Positions 11,001-22,289 of a stretch of DNA of 64,000 bases are shown piece after piece. Under the pieces are notes generated by a model. That model made no database searches and had not been told where the DNA came from. It saw only the letters and a program-made list of their open reading frames with translations. The number at the start of each line of letters is the position of its first letter. Position 1 is the first letter of the stretch. The stretch covers positions 32,305,716-32,369,715 of the forward strand of contig OX465587.1 of assembly GCA_950022655.1 (NCBI GenBank). The letters run 5' to 3'. Source of the stretch: Alentia gelatinosa (taxonomy: Eukaryota; Annelida; Polychaeta; Phyllodocida; Polynoidae). Position numbers and translations under genes: made by a program.

Positions 11001-11421
11001 GGGAAACTATGTTTCGGTAAGCAAAAGTTCAAAGTTACGAGGTACGGCTTGGAAAAATTACTGCCCAAGGCGTCAGCCGCGGGCAGTAATTTCACCAAGC
11101 CTTACTGAGTAACTTTGACTTTTGCTTACCGAAACATAGTTTCCCTATTCCCATATACCCTCAAATATCGATAAAAATGCTTAATTCTTTACCTGAAACA
11201 CTTCCGAAGCAAATGGCCACCCTTATCGAGTAACCACAACAGCTATTGTTTCGTCCCGCTGCTGTATTGTATCACGTGATCAGAGCGGGACGAAAACGTC
11301 AGAGCGGGACAGAAACATGAGCGGGACGAAAACGTCAACCTGGACACATAACTTATTTTTAATGCACCCCCCAGCAGCGGTATGTAACTCTAGTTAGTTC
11401 AATAATGGGTATATAGGAATA
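11001..11421 (+). mobile_element. TH6 composite two-hairpin element
   Basis: Unit P (11001-11145) has ~65-bp arms (GGGAAACTATGTTTCGGTAA and complement) around CCCAAGGCGTCAGCCGCGGG. Unit T (11146-11421) runs from TATTCCCATATACCC to GGGTATATAGGAATA. T contains three direct copies of a GAGCGGGACGAAAACGTC-like word plus one inverted copy at 11249-11256. The second copy is at 46250-46677. Confidence 0.87.
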
Positions 11422-12290
11422 TCAGCTACGTACTCTACATTTATCAGGATATGACTGGATATGATTTCCCTCCAATCTTGCAGTTGGATTTTTGAACTTT
11501 GAAATAGAGAAAAGAAGTAATTTTATCCATAACATCTTGTTTTTGACGATTTGGCCTTAGGGAAGATACTGTATAATGAGTTGCGCCAGACACAAGTCTA
11601 TTGTCTGTGCACTTCAGCGAGCCTCGTGTGAAGTAAGGTCTGCTCACACAAACACATAAATCAGCATCTTCTTCAGTGTGCCTATCGTCTCAGACAGTTT
11701 TCTAATACTAGCAATATCTACCATAGTGTACTGAAGAGGAGGAGTGTATATATACCATAAGCTGCCACAGAAAATACTGCAAGATCAAAATAATAACATA
11801 CTAATATATAAACTAATGACTATAATTTTAAAAATTAATTCCTGACCAGTGGTGGAAACAAGATCCAACCAAATTAATGAAATTCCAAAATATTTTTCCA
11901 AAGAATAGGTCATTTATTCTTATTCCTGCCAGTTTCGGCATGGAAATTCCCTGAAGTGTTAAGACGTAGTATATATACCCGCAGACAAAACGGATAAAAA
12001 TGAGGCTGAAATTAATGATGATGTTGTTGCCATATAGACACAAAACGAGTAAATGATAAAGACAAAAAATAGTCATACAGATGTATATCACTTTGCGAAA
12101 CTAGTTTCAAAAGCCCCCGCTTAGTAAGTAGCTACAAAAGGGAAGCTCAAAGTAGAAGCAATTTTCTTTCCAATGAATAATTAAATTCCTGCTGAAGAGT
12201 AAGTGCACTGTCTCGGAAACTGGGAATATGGTGTGTCTAATCTGAAGGTGGTGGGTGTGGCGGGCGATAATAGGGGGAGTTTTCACACCT
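11422..12290. other. Unique AT-rich stretch
   Basis: No gene or family recognised. Minus-strand frames of 67 and 87 codons show no known domain; the latter is merely hydrophobic. Confidence 0.35.
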
Positions 12291-12292
12291 CA

Positions 12293-12335
12293 GTGTTAAT
12301 ATGTCACACCTCTGTTCACACACTCTCTCACACCT
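12293..12335 (+). promoter_or_regulatory. Cluster of three T-box half-site motifs
   Basis: Exact TCACACCT words at 12293-12300, 12304-12311 and 12328-12335, all in the same orientation. TCACACCT (AGGTGTGA) is the half-site of T-box factors such as Brachyury. The surrounding CA-rich sequence makes some chance occurrence plausible. Confidence 0.35.
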
Positions 12336-13282
12336 CACCACACTCAGTGTCCACACACAGACAAAGACCTACACGGACAATAGGCACCGTTAAGCTGCCC
12401 CACCAGGCCCGCCCCTACAGTAATCCACACAATTTACAGCCTTTTCTCATCTGTCGGCTGCTAACTTGTATGCTCAGTGTGTGAGGTGGCAATGAAAGCC
12501 AGGGTTATTCTAGTCGCTAATGATTGACACTAATGTATCACCAATCAGAGGCTATGTTGACAATGGATAGACAATTCAATGTCTTAGTGTACCGATTATC
12601 AATCTTAGTCTTTCTGAGTTGGTCTGATGTGTGAAATAAGCGTAAAGGCTGAGGTTTCTGAAGAAATTGTTTCTTGGAAGTTCACAGAACTCTTTAATGT
12701 CTGTTGCTGCATGTCTACATTGAAATTACTGATTGATGATTGAATATCAAAGGTTTGTATAAGAACAATCAGAAAATACAAGTTGTGAATGCAAGCCAAG
12801 ATTTAAAGGAAAATTGAATTAAGCCCAATTTACGCCTGCCGACGGAGAATTTACCGTTAAAATATCGGGGAAGGCAGTGTCGGTCGGTAGTGCTCCCCGA
12901 GAAAATATCGGTGCCAATAATCGGTGATGCTGCAACTCGTTGGGGCGCATACACATGACGGTTGATTGTACATTTTGTCTTTCTTTATATTTCTATAAAA
13001 CTGCATTCCATCATCAATTGATTCAAACTAGTTTGATTTTGTCTGTGACCCGGAAAAATTGGTCGGTTGTGCCACATCACGCAATTCCGGGGAGAAAAAT
13101 CATTGCCCAGGTTCGGAATTTAACTTTTTAGACTTTCTATCATTTTATTGGGGAAGTGTTGGGAAAGGTCGGTTGGTGGTGGCCAACGACTGCAAGTCGG
13201 CATCTAAAAATCGGTGAGGGTGCAGTGTATGCTTTGTTTGTGCCGAATTTTGACAGGTCCATGCCGGCAGAACAGACCATAA

Positions 13283-13579
13283 AGCCAAATGCCCATCTAC
13301 CGATTTCGGAACATTTATGTACGTTTGTCGGCGACAAACGGAGGGTAATTCTAACGGAGTCGGTAGATGTAGGACAGCTAGGCAAGGCTACCCAGCGATT
13401 AGTGAACACTCGGTTTGTTTGGTTTTTGCTCTTCCCAGCGATTAGTGGACCATACACCGATTTTATCAGTGTGCGGATCGAGCGAGGGGTTACGTAATTT
13501 GCCTGCGACAAGGTGAGCGAGTCCTATACGATTTAGGAACTAATCGTTCAACCCTAAATCGGTAGATGGGCATCCGGCT
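13283..13579. mobile_element. Family Q MITE inserted in R
   Basis: Complete Q with ends AGCCAAATGCCCATCTACC and complement, flanked by TAA on the left and TTAA on the right. It splits R sequence that is continuous in the 39.5 kb copy. Open frames of 113-123 codons on both strands here are by-products of the palindrome. Confidence 0.85.
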
Positions 13580-13740
13580 TTAAACGCATTGACCATCACC
13601 CACGATTCGAAACCCCTTTGATTCTGTCGGTCGTTTACCAAGTAAGTCAGTGGTGGCCTTATTGCATAATCTACGCACAATTCATTGGTGAACACTTCTC
13701 TGCATGTCTGTTTCAATTCACTGATCTGACATCGGTATAA

Positions 13741-13990
13741 GGCCTATTTCCATTGGCTGACGAAAAGGGTGTAGAAGGGTGTCGATATGGAAGGGTAGTA
13801 GATGTCACTCAGTGACAAGCTTTCACTCAGTGGTGGGTGGTGCCACATTGCTTAATCTTAGCAGAAAAAAGTTGTGCGTCATTTCACGAGATCGTTTCCA
13901 TTGACTGAGTTTGGATCAGCAGTGCCAAAAGTCCGTCGGTGGTTCCCGACTGTAGATCGGTGACGGGAAATCGGCCAATGGAAACGGGCC
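13741..13990. mobile_element. Family P MITE inserted in R
   Basis: A P copy shortened in its left interior, with ends GGCCTATTTCCATTGGC and GGCCAATGGAAACGGGCC. R sequence resumes directly after it with a CTGACTGCAGATTGG segment. Confidence 0.85.
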
Positions 13991-14547
13991 TTTACCCTAA
14001 AAATTGATTGGTGGTTCCTGACTGCAGATTGGTGGCAAAAAGTCGGCCAGTGGAAAGTGGCTTTATGCTTCACTGCAAGCATTCATCTTTCTGTACTACT
14101 ATTTGCTATGGGCACATATTCAGGCTATACTCAGGCTCCTTCGTTTTGCCGAATGAATGAATACTTTGAAGACAGGTGGGAAGCTGAAATAACACCATGG
14201 AGATGTAGTAGCGTCAGATTTTAGTGCTTAGAACCTTAAGGGTGCATACAGAATTGGCATCATTAAAAATTACAAAGAGGAAATCCCCTAAGGGTTTATA
14301 GTAATCAAATCTTTTTCTGCATAGACGTTCTTAGAAAAGAGATTGATGTTATTTGAATAAAAGGGAGGTAAATGGCATTCATCAACATTTCAAACAGTAG
14401 CATAGCAAAGTTACAAATCCCATTAGATTTAAGCGGGTGTTCACACTAAGACGACCACTTATTCAATATGTAGGACCTGACAACCCTGCAGTTAAACCCA
14501 GTTAACATAGAAATCGCTGGCGTTGAGAAAAGTCGCTGATTTTAGAC

Positions 14548-14735
14548 TATTATCCTACCCCTGATATAAAATCCCATAGGCTTAACATTGAGTTAAGAGT
14601 TCAGCCACGCTGACAGGCATACAGAGTTTTATATGCCATTAGTGGCATACAGAATTGTTATCACGTAATATTCCAAAACCGAGGAGACGGGGTAGGATAA
14701 AATCAAAACCTGATTCATCCAGTTTTACGATAGTA
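14548..14735 (-). mobile_element. TH1 element, unit T with remnant of P
   Basis: Unit T runs from TATTATCCTACCCC to GGGGTAGGATAAA (14551-14700) with the subterminal CCATAGGCTTAACATTG. It is followed by only the outer arm of P (CTGATTCATCCAGTTTTACG), which matches the outer arm of the fuller copy at 48128-48431. The palindrome centre has been lost. Confidence 0.8.
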
Positions 14736-14739
14736 TGTA

Positions 14740-15005
14740 GTTGGTTACCGACCGATTTTTGGTCGCCGCCACCGAATAATTCAACCTAGTTTGAAATTCT
14801 TTTCCCAACCATGGAGTTTCTTTTAAACCCCGACGGAACGAAAAAATTACATAAATTCAACCTGATTTGATTTCATCGGTGGCCTCAAAAAGTCTGTCAC
14901 TGGTGCCATATTGTGTAATGCTGGAGAGAAAATCGATGACCCCTTTTGTTTCCACCTTATTATTGCACAAAAAAGTATCACATGGTCGGCAGTGCTAAAT
15001 GCCAT
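14740..15005. mobile_element. Degenerate P/R-like MITE remnant
   Basis: Contains words typical of families P and R (ATCGGTGGCCTC, AAAAAGTCTGTCACTGGTGC, CATATTGTGTAATGC) but no clean ends. Probably an old member of the same group. Confidence 0.45.
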
Positions 15006-15130
15006 AATTGACAGGTGGAAACGCCGCACCTGCTAGGTTGAAGTAGTGAGCGATAATAGCAGCAGCAAACACAGGGGTAATCAGGCAAGAAGAGTTAGGA
15101 AGATCCCGTGAGATCCCGCCAGATGCAAGA

Positions 15131-15400
15131 CTAAGAAAGAAATAGATGAGTGTTTGGTCTGCGTCCTCGTTCGACATCGAGTTTGGAGTGCACAGTAATA
15201 TGAACGAAGCGATAGCCGAGTGAATATTCTGAAGAACTCCAAACGAGATGGTGAACAGGGACTCAGACCAAGCACGAATGTTTCTGATTTTATCTTAGCC
15301 TGGAAATATTTATCTCTTTATCACCCGTTGAGAACGAGTTACCGTTCTCGGAATCCGAGTTCGTAATGCTAAGCCTATGGACATTTATACCAGGATGAAA
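15131..15400 (+). mobile_element. TH3 composite two-hairpin element
   Basis: Unit P spans about 15131-15280 (AGTGTTTGGTCTGCGTCC to complement), with the loop GAACGAAGCGATAGCCGAGT at 15202-15221. Unit T runs from TTATCTTAGCCTGG to ACCAGGATGAAATAA and includes GCTAAGCCTATGGAC. It abuts TH1 at 15402 head to tail. Confidence 0.83.
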
Positions 15401-15401
15401 T

Positions 15402-15688
15402 AATATCAAGAGATGTCACGAGTTTGAGTCTGAGTTTATTTATGCCACGCATTTTGTTGGCTCCATAATTTCACGAGTCGAAGACGAGTGACATTACGGA
15501 GCCAACAAAATGAGTGGCATAAACAAGCTCAAACTCAAACGAGTGGCGTCTAGATTTTATCCTACCCGGTTTCCATATTTTTTCAGTATCAGAAAGTAGT
15601 GACATAAACAACACTTTATGTCACACCTGTGACAAAAACAAATCCCATGTTAAGCCTATGACATTTTTTTATAAGAGTTAGAATAAAC
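15402..15688 (+). mobile_element. TH1 composite two-hairpin element
   Basis: Palindrome with arms CACGAGTTTGAGTCTGAG and complement; the inner arms contain GCATTTTGTTGGCTC. Unit T follows, from TTTATCCTACCCGG to a decayed right end (GAGTTAGAATAAA). A near twin lies at 54159-54442 and differs at only scattered positions. Confidence 0.87.
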
Positions 15689-15689
15689 A

Positions 15690-18296
15690 GCAGGACTTGG
15701 CCAGGGAAAGGATAACGGGACTGGTGGAGTGAGCACTTTACCTGATTACGGGTAAGCTACAGGAGATGATCAGCTAAACAGTTCAATAAAATAAATTTGG
15801 TGAAATAGAGAACAACAAACGCTGGGGTGTGCAGTTATGAACAGAATATTTTGTGTTTTTCTGCTTGCGATAGAGGGTTCAATGGATCATAACTGATAAG
15901 AGCAGTTGTCCCTCGATTACACTGAGCACAATTGTTCTGGTAGATGTCGCGGAACTAGTAACCGCTCTGTGCCATGAACGTCCGTCGTATATCCTGACAA
16001 CTTGTAAAGTCTAGAGGCCCAGACTAGCTAGGTGCAGACCTTAAGAAGGAGGGAGTAAGAACTCAAACTACATGATGGCGACTGTACTTATGCAGTCATT
16101 TTGGTGCTAATAAATATGGGCAATTTAGGTGACTTTGCATAGAAACTCTTATCTCTTTGCATAGAAACTAATATAATTGATCACGATAGGGATGTATAGA
16201 CTGGAACTGTAACTATAGGCCTCGCAACCATATTGGGGACTGAACACTAGTTATTTTTGACTTACTATACAAAAATTCTCATAACTTAGGCTGTAAAGAA
16301 GATACATATTTACAAAGGGTACCACATTAAACTAGAGTTTATGGGCTTAATTGTCATATACATTTTGAATTTATTGAGGTGATTTATCTGTTTTCATTTT
16401 TGACATATTTTCTCTGAAATCATGCTAAAAGTTGGGCAAAATGTTTGACTTCTAGAATATGAGTGAAGATTCCATAGAATTCCATATGGAAGCAAAATCA
16501 AAGCCCAGTTCAATCAAGTAGATATTTCTTTGAGGATCATTTTGATACTATAACTATCATTGTACTCATAGTAGAAGTCAAATGGACTGTTTTGTTATCA
16601 GAATAGAAAAGTAGCAAAAAGCCCCTTTTTAAGATATATGCCATATGTTAAAGCATTGTCGTGGTAGGCAGAAAATGGAGAAGTAAGGCATGGTTGGAAA
16701 TGATGCAATATTTTTATATAATTTCCGAGAATGTTTTTCCTTTAGTTGCTATATACAAGCAAATGCTTCCTTAAAATAATTAGATATGCAGCACAAGTCA
16801 GTCTGTAAGAATTTGTAAGGAAACACTATTTGAATCCGGATCCCACCTTAGTCCCTAATATGCTTTCCTGACCTATATGGGAGAACGGAAAAGTCCAATG
16901 GAGAGTTTTATGTTATTACCACTCTTATTACGGGTATTAAAACGAGCAATACTCATTGCCTTACATCCATTATTCTAATGAGCCTCAGCAGAGGGGACAC
17001 TGTGCCTGTCACACGATCAGCCTGTTTAGATTGATTCCAGTATTTATGGGTGTTTGAAGGCACTACAGCGGACAGTCAGAGTTGTATTACTGACAGCTGT
17101 TAAACGAGAGCACAGTTTCAAACTCTCTAAGCCCCCAGTCTCTGTAAAAGGCCGGAGACTCACAGCTGGGGGGCTGTAGGATGTCCTTTGTTGGTCAGAA
17201 CTCGTGTCCCATCCCTTTAATGTACTCAGACGTGGGTGTTGACTGCTGAGTTTCAGATGACTTCATTCCCGCTCGACTTCCCACTTAGCTAACTGTAAAG
17301 TATTGCGAGGAGCCAACAGAAATTGTTTTGTGCATGTATATATCGCCTTAAAGGAGAGCTCCAGTGCTGATTTCTTTATAATTTCAGTAGTTTTCAAGCC
17401 TTAAGAAGCTTAATCATGTCTCGTTTAAAGCCGTCTACAGTGGACTTCCACGAACACGACCGTCTTAGTGACTAGGCAAAATCGGCCGTATTGGTAAGGT
17501 GGTTCCTTTCGTAAGAGTATATTGTAAAAAGCCGATATGATTTCTAACATATTACCATATATACCTATGGACGAACATTTACGAAATACCACCCCCTGCT
17601 TCTGTTACAGGGATGTAGGGAATGGCCACTAACATTCGGCTGTGAATCGACGACCTAAAAAGTAAATAAAATAAATAAATACAGTTCTGTAGACGGACCA
17701 GCATGAAATTCAACAAGTTTCTGTCAGGTACCAGCTGAATGCAATCCCGCAATTCCGTAAGATGGCGCGCGTTACCTGGCCTAATATGTGAGTGCACATT
17801 GGCCAGGTTTGCAGGCAAGTTAGTTTCCTTTTTCAAACATCTACCTGCTCCACACCCCTAACTCCTCCCACCTTCTTGATATCAGATCTTGTGTCATCGT
17901 CAGGGCATGGCACACTAGATCAACTGATTTTAAATTCTCAGAGCTATCATCACTGTCTAATTAGTTTGGAATGAGTCGGGATTGACTCTAATCTATCCCA
18001 TAATGACCCTTATCCGTTCCGAGGCGACACCTGGTGAAAAAAAAGCTGAACGACCACGCAGGGGCCATCAGCAGTTCCTTAATCTTAATCAACTTGTCTA
18101 ATTTCCTCTGTTTTCCCTCGTGTTGTCCCAATCAAATTATCATTAGAACCTATTGGGAGGTTGACCTTTGAACAGGCATCTGTTTCGGCAAGACTCAAGG
18201 AAGTGCGAAGATTTGGCAAAAACTTGGCAAAATATTAGAGGAATATAATACCTTAACTCTTTCTGTCCGAGCTTCAGTCGGCAGTGCCTACACTTT
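15690..18296. other. Unique stretch, no gene recognised
   Basis: About 2.6 kb of AT-rich, mostly single-copy-looking sequence, the longest repeat-poor stretch in the first half. Short open frames of 60-85 codons on both strands have no recognisable motifs. I saw no RNA gene or convincing promoter. Confidence 0.5.
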
Positions 18297-18298
18297 AG

Positions 18299-18603
18299 GC
18301 CCGTTTCCATTGGCCGACGAAGATTGCTTAGACGTTTTGAGTTACACAGAAAGTCTGTCGGTGGTGCCACTGACTGTGCGTCAGTATAGGAAAATCACTG
18401 AGGGTAGTAGATTTCACTCAGTCACCAAGCTTTCACTCAGTGGTGGGTGGTGCCACATTGCATAATATAAGCAGAAAAAGTCGTGGGGCATTTCACGACC
18501 TTGTTTGTTTCCATTGACCGATATTGGGTCAGCAGTGCAAAATATCCGTCGGTGGTTCCTGACTGTAGATCGTTGACGGGAAATCGGCCAATGGAAACAG
18601 GCC
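18299..18603 (+). mobile_element. Family P MITE, near full length
   Basis: Ends GGCCCGTTTCCATTGGCCGA and AATCGGCCAATGGAAACAGG, with all P internal blocks present. A good reference copy, along with 39162-39467 and 51959-52263 (both inverted). Confidence 0.9.
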
Positions 18604-18839
18604 TATAATATAGGACGAGGCATAATACTGCTATAAACCCTAAGGGGACGAGACTATCGCCGCGATGGCGTCTGTTTGTCGATACAGGTTACTATAGTTA
18701 CTAATCGAATGTCCACAGAGTATAATGATGAACATAGTATTTCTTATTTATTGTGAAAAAATGGTGTAAATCTATTCATTATTTCTCATAAAACATAAGT
18801 TTTGTATTGATGACACATAAACATAAATATATTTTCAAA

Positions 18840-18891
18840 CAATGCCTGGAGGCATTTCTCGTACCCTGGGTGGGAATGTCTCCAGGCATTG
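18840..18891. other. Short hairpin, 19-bp stem
   Basis: Arms CAATGCCTGGAGGCATTTC and its near complement (two mismatches) around a 14-nt loop. The size is near the lower range of a microRNA precursor. It does not belong to any palindromic family here. Confidence 0.55.
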
Positions 18892-18906
18892 CTAGGACTG
18901 AAAGAG

Positions 18907-19215
18907 TTTAAGGCATATCTTTTAATACAGAGTGGCGCCAACTAGTGATTTTCAAATTCTGATATTTATCAACATATTATCGAGTTTCAGCTAATTCAAT
19001 GATAGGTAAGTAAGGAAAACTTACCTTTGACTGATTTGAATAGAAACTATACTGAAAATATAGTTTTCTTGAATTCTCTCGAAGACAAATATAGTGACCT
19101 AGGATGTTTAAAGCTTAGATTGTAGAACTATACATTAATCATAGTCTGTGAATGTTTGAAGGAAATGACATGAGTTCTACTATGTAAAAAACAGCGTTTT
19201 ATAGATAATATTTTC
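18907..19215 (+). mobile_element. Family AA element, left part
   Basis: Starts with TTTAAGGCATATC and matches 41806-42120 at a moderate level (GTGATTT block, TATAGTTTTCTTGAATTCT, GTTCTACTATGT). The right part and terminal repeat are missing. Confidence 0.7.
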
Positions 19216-20360
19216 TCCGATTTTCTGGGTGGATTTTATCCACACTACTTCCTTGTTGTTCTCTTATCTTTTTTTGAATAACTGCCACCGATATTTCCTT
19301 GTATTGATAATACAATGGAATATTGCTGTCTGTTTATAATGTCAGTCGACCCTTGATGCTTTTGGCCAAATGCACCAGGACCAATTTCTGTTCAGCGTAC
19401 TGTCTACATGGCTGAAATCTAAGCTGGAAATCTTTGTCTGTGAAAGTCCTTACGACAAATTCTAAAAAGTTCTAATATGACGTCTGCCTGGAATGACAAA
19501 GTTTCCTGAAACATTAATAACGATACAATGAATGGATTTGCCAGTCGTGCTGTTACTATAAATGGAATGGGGAGTCAGGTTTCATCGGGTATTACTAATG
19601 ATCTGCACGAAAACTGGTGATTCATTCATTTCATTCGTGATGTTTCAGTAATTATTCAATCAAGTCCAATAAAAAGACAATTTACAAGTATTCTGCCATA
19701 ATCAATCGCTATCGCAGCATTATAATCGACACGTGGTGATGGGGAGTATAGGTAGACAGGTTTAGGGTGCCTGAATGAAATATGTTCTCAGTATTTTGGT
19801 ATGTTTAAAAACACTGAGTTTGGAGTGCATCGATATAAGCCGAAAAATAAAAATCCGATTAGATATCCCTAAGATTAATACCTGAAATAATGTAATCCTG
19901 TAGCACCTATGTTTGTACTGTATTTTGTTGGGTGAAGGATCGAAGTGTCCATAAAAAATAAGCAGCAATAATTTCATTATTTATTACTCTTTATTGTTTG
20001 AATTTGTATGTGGCAGGTGTCAATAACTGTTCTTCCTTTAACATCTTGCTAAAACGTTATCATGATATCTCATTGTAATTGGATTTTCCTGATTTCAATA
20101 AATGCTGATATTTAAAAATAAATAAATAAATAGATTTTATTTAGGTACCCTCACTCTGTCCCCACAAAATAGAGACCTAAATTCATTAATAAGGGATTTT
20201 GCTATTTACACGTATGCGTTATGACAAGGGAATTCTGTAATATTATGTGAAACTCCAAGTATCTTTCTCTCAGGGTGAAATCCATTGACTTTCTATGCCT
20301 AGAGGGGAGTTGGGTGACATGGTGAGTGGAATGAGATGAAAAGCTGCAGACATGACCTGT
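19216..20360. other. Unique AT-rich stretch
   Basis: No gene recognised. GTGCCTGAATGAAATATGTT near 19770 resembles GTGCCTGAATGGAATATATT near 24519, a faint dispersed match. Confidence 0.4.
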
Positions 20361-21152
20361 CAAGAAAGGGTTAATGAGATCTACAGTTAGTCTGTGAGGT
20401 ATGGAGGTCAGCATGTTTAATGTTATCCTTTACCACTCATACAGAAAGGGTAAACGATCTACAGTTAGTCTGTGAGGTATGGAGGTCAGCATGCTTCACA
20501 TTATCATGTACCACTTATACAGAAAGGGTTAACGGTCTACAGTTAGTCTGTGAGGTATGGAGGTCAGCATGCTTCACGTTATCATTTACAACCCATACAG
20601 AAAGGGTTAACGGTCTACAGTTAGTCTGTGAGGTATGGAGGTCAGCATGCTTCACGTTATCATTTACCACTCATACAGAAAGGGTTAACGATCTACAGTT
20701 AGTCTGTGAGGTATGGAGGTCAGCATGCTTCACGTTATCATTTACCACTCATACAGAAAGGGTTAGCGATCTACAGTTAGTCTGTGAGGTATGGAGGTCA
20801 GCATGCTTCACGTTATCATTTACCACTCATACAGAAAGGGTTAGCGATCTACAGTTAGTCTGTGAGGTATGGAGGTCAGCATGCTTCACGTTATCATTTA
20901 CAACCCATACAGGGTTAACGGTCTACAGTTAGTCTGTGAGGTATGGAGGTCAGCATGCTTCACGTTATCATTTACCACTCATACAGAAAGGGTAAACGAT
21001 CTACAGTTAGTCTGTGAGGTATGGAGGTCAGCATGTTTAATGTTATCATTTACCACTCATACAGAATGGGTTAACGGTCTACAGTTAGTCTGTGAGGTAT
21101 GGAGGTCAGCATGCTTCACGTTATCATTTACCCCTTATACAGAAAGGGTTAA
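20360..21152. repeat. Minisatellite, 78-bp unit
   Basis: About ten units of 78 bp containing CTACAGTTAGTCTGTGAGGT then ATGGAGGTCAGCATGCTTCA. The period is divisible by three, giving a spurious 26-residue repeating frame. The array continues at 21869-21964 and again at 22147-22195, broken by two inserted elements. One unit near 20910 lacks a few bases (ACAGGGTTAACGG). Confidence 0.95.
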
Positions 21153-21868
21153 GACCCCGCACCCACCAACGCCGACGCGAGCCGACGCTAGCTGATACAA
21201 AATTACCATATCGTAGCGCGTCGGCTCGCGTCGGCTCGCGTCCGGGCGCGTCGTAACGTGGTTGGGAGGGTGCATGAATATGGTACCGTGGTCCCGATAC
21301 ACCCAGATATAGCTCACGACACAACCAGCGTGATTAACAATATTTCCTTTATAATTCTAGAAATAATGCATATTTATGGTTGATATTATAACTGTAAATA
21401 CAAAACAATAGTATATATAATATTGCCTAAAAATATTTAATGAAAAAATCAATTCCCAGTTAAAGTATAAATTGATCGATTTAAGACCCTTATCTACCAT
21501 CAACTTTCACCATTTTTGCCAAATGGTGATATCATCATATATTCTAGGTATTCTGAAAATTTCATAATTTTTCATCAATTATTTCATATTATTTCCCGTT
21601 TAAAGTGTCATCTATACATACTAACGCGCACCGACGTGGCCCGACGCGCTACGACAATCGATACATGTTCGATTGTCGTAGACCCTCTACGATATGTTTT
21701 TTTTATCGGCTCGTGTCGGTTCGCGTCGTAGCGCGTCGGGCCGCGTCGGTAGCGTTATCGTAGAAACCTGACCAACTGCCCGGATAAGCTCTACGATATG
21801 GATTTTGTATCGGGAGGGCAATATCGGTGCGCGTCGGTTCGCGTCGGGAGCTTGGTGGACACCCCCTC
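21153..21868. mobile_element. Family T-like MITE inserted in minisatellite
   Basis: About 716 bp between GACCCCGCACCCACCAA and TTGGTGGACACCCCCTC. The outer parts are very CpG-rich (TCGGCTCGCGTCGG-type repeats) and the middle is AT-rich. It is flanked by TAA at 21150-21152 and 21869-21871. Minisatellite neighbours read GGGTTAACGATC uninterrupted, so TAA is a duplicated target. Confidence 0.85.
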
Positions 21869-21964
21869 TAACGATCTACAGTTAGTCTGTGAGGTATGGA
21901 GGTCAGCATGTTTCACGTTATTATTTACCACTCATACAGAAAGGGTTAATGGGGTGTACAGTTA
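21869..21964. repeat. Continuation of 78-bp minisatellite
   Basis: One full unit plus the start of the next, in the same orientation and phase as the main array. It lies between the T-like and S insertions. Confidence 0.92.
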
Positions 21965-22146
21965 AGGCCTCTTATCATTGGCCAGATTTTCTGTGTTCAC
22001 CTAATAGCCTATTTACATTTTGTGTCAGCAGTGCTAAAGGTCCGTCTGTGGTTTCTGACTGTATATCAGTGATGGCCAATGTAAATAGGCTATAAGGAGA
22101 ACAAAAAAAATCAACATCGTTTTCGGCGGCCAATGGAAATGGGCCC
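21965..22146. mobile_element. Family S MITE inserted in minisatellite
   Basis: Nested palindrome with the S internal blocks. It interrupts the array word ACAGTTAGTCTGTG right after TTA. The array resumes with ATAGTCTGTG, so the right copy of the three-base duplication is ATA, one change from TTA. Confidence 0.87.
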
Positions 22147-22195
22147 ATAGTCTGTGAAGTATGGGGTTGAGCATGTTTCATGTTATCATTTACCA
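22147..22195. repeat. Last fragment of 78-bp minisatellite
   Basis: Resumes with TAGTCTGTGAAGTATGG and ends in the ATCATTTACCACC part of the unit. Confidence 0.85.
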
Positions 22196-22289
22196 CCAGA
22201 GGCGCTCTGGTCACAGGTGAGGGGTCATGACCTTTGGCAGGAGTGGTCATTTGACTGCCATTGTGTGAGGGACGTTGATGAAGGATGAT

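Larger units (their letters stand above)
13150..14065. mobile_element. Family R element with nested Q and P
   Basis: R sequence matches the copy at 39470-40095 read in reverse: GGTTGGTGGTGGCCAA, ATCGGTGAGGGTGCAGTGTA, GAACACTTCTCTGCATG, and the right end GTCGGCCAGTGGAAAGTGG. A Q element (13283-13579) and a P element (13741-13990) interrupt it at different points. The left end is unclear and may extend to about 12827, where AAGCCCAATTTACGCC resembles an R terminus. Confidence 0.8.

Noticed and set aside
13140..13511. Overlapping 123- and 113-codon frames on opposite strands
   Set aside because: They lie in a palindromic Q element and similar frames recur in other Q copies, so they are sequence shadows of the MITE.
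20420..21195. 170- and 108-codon frames with a 26-residue repeat
   Set aside because: Produced by the 78-bp minisatellite; frames end at inserted elements or at a unit indel.
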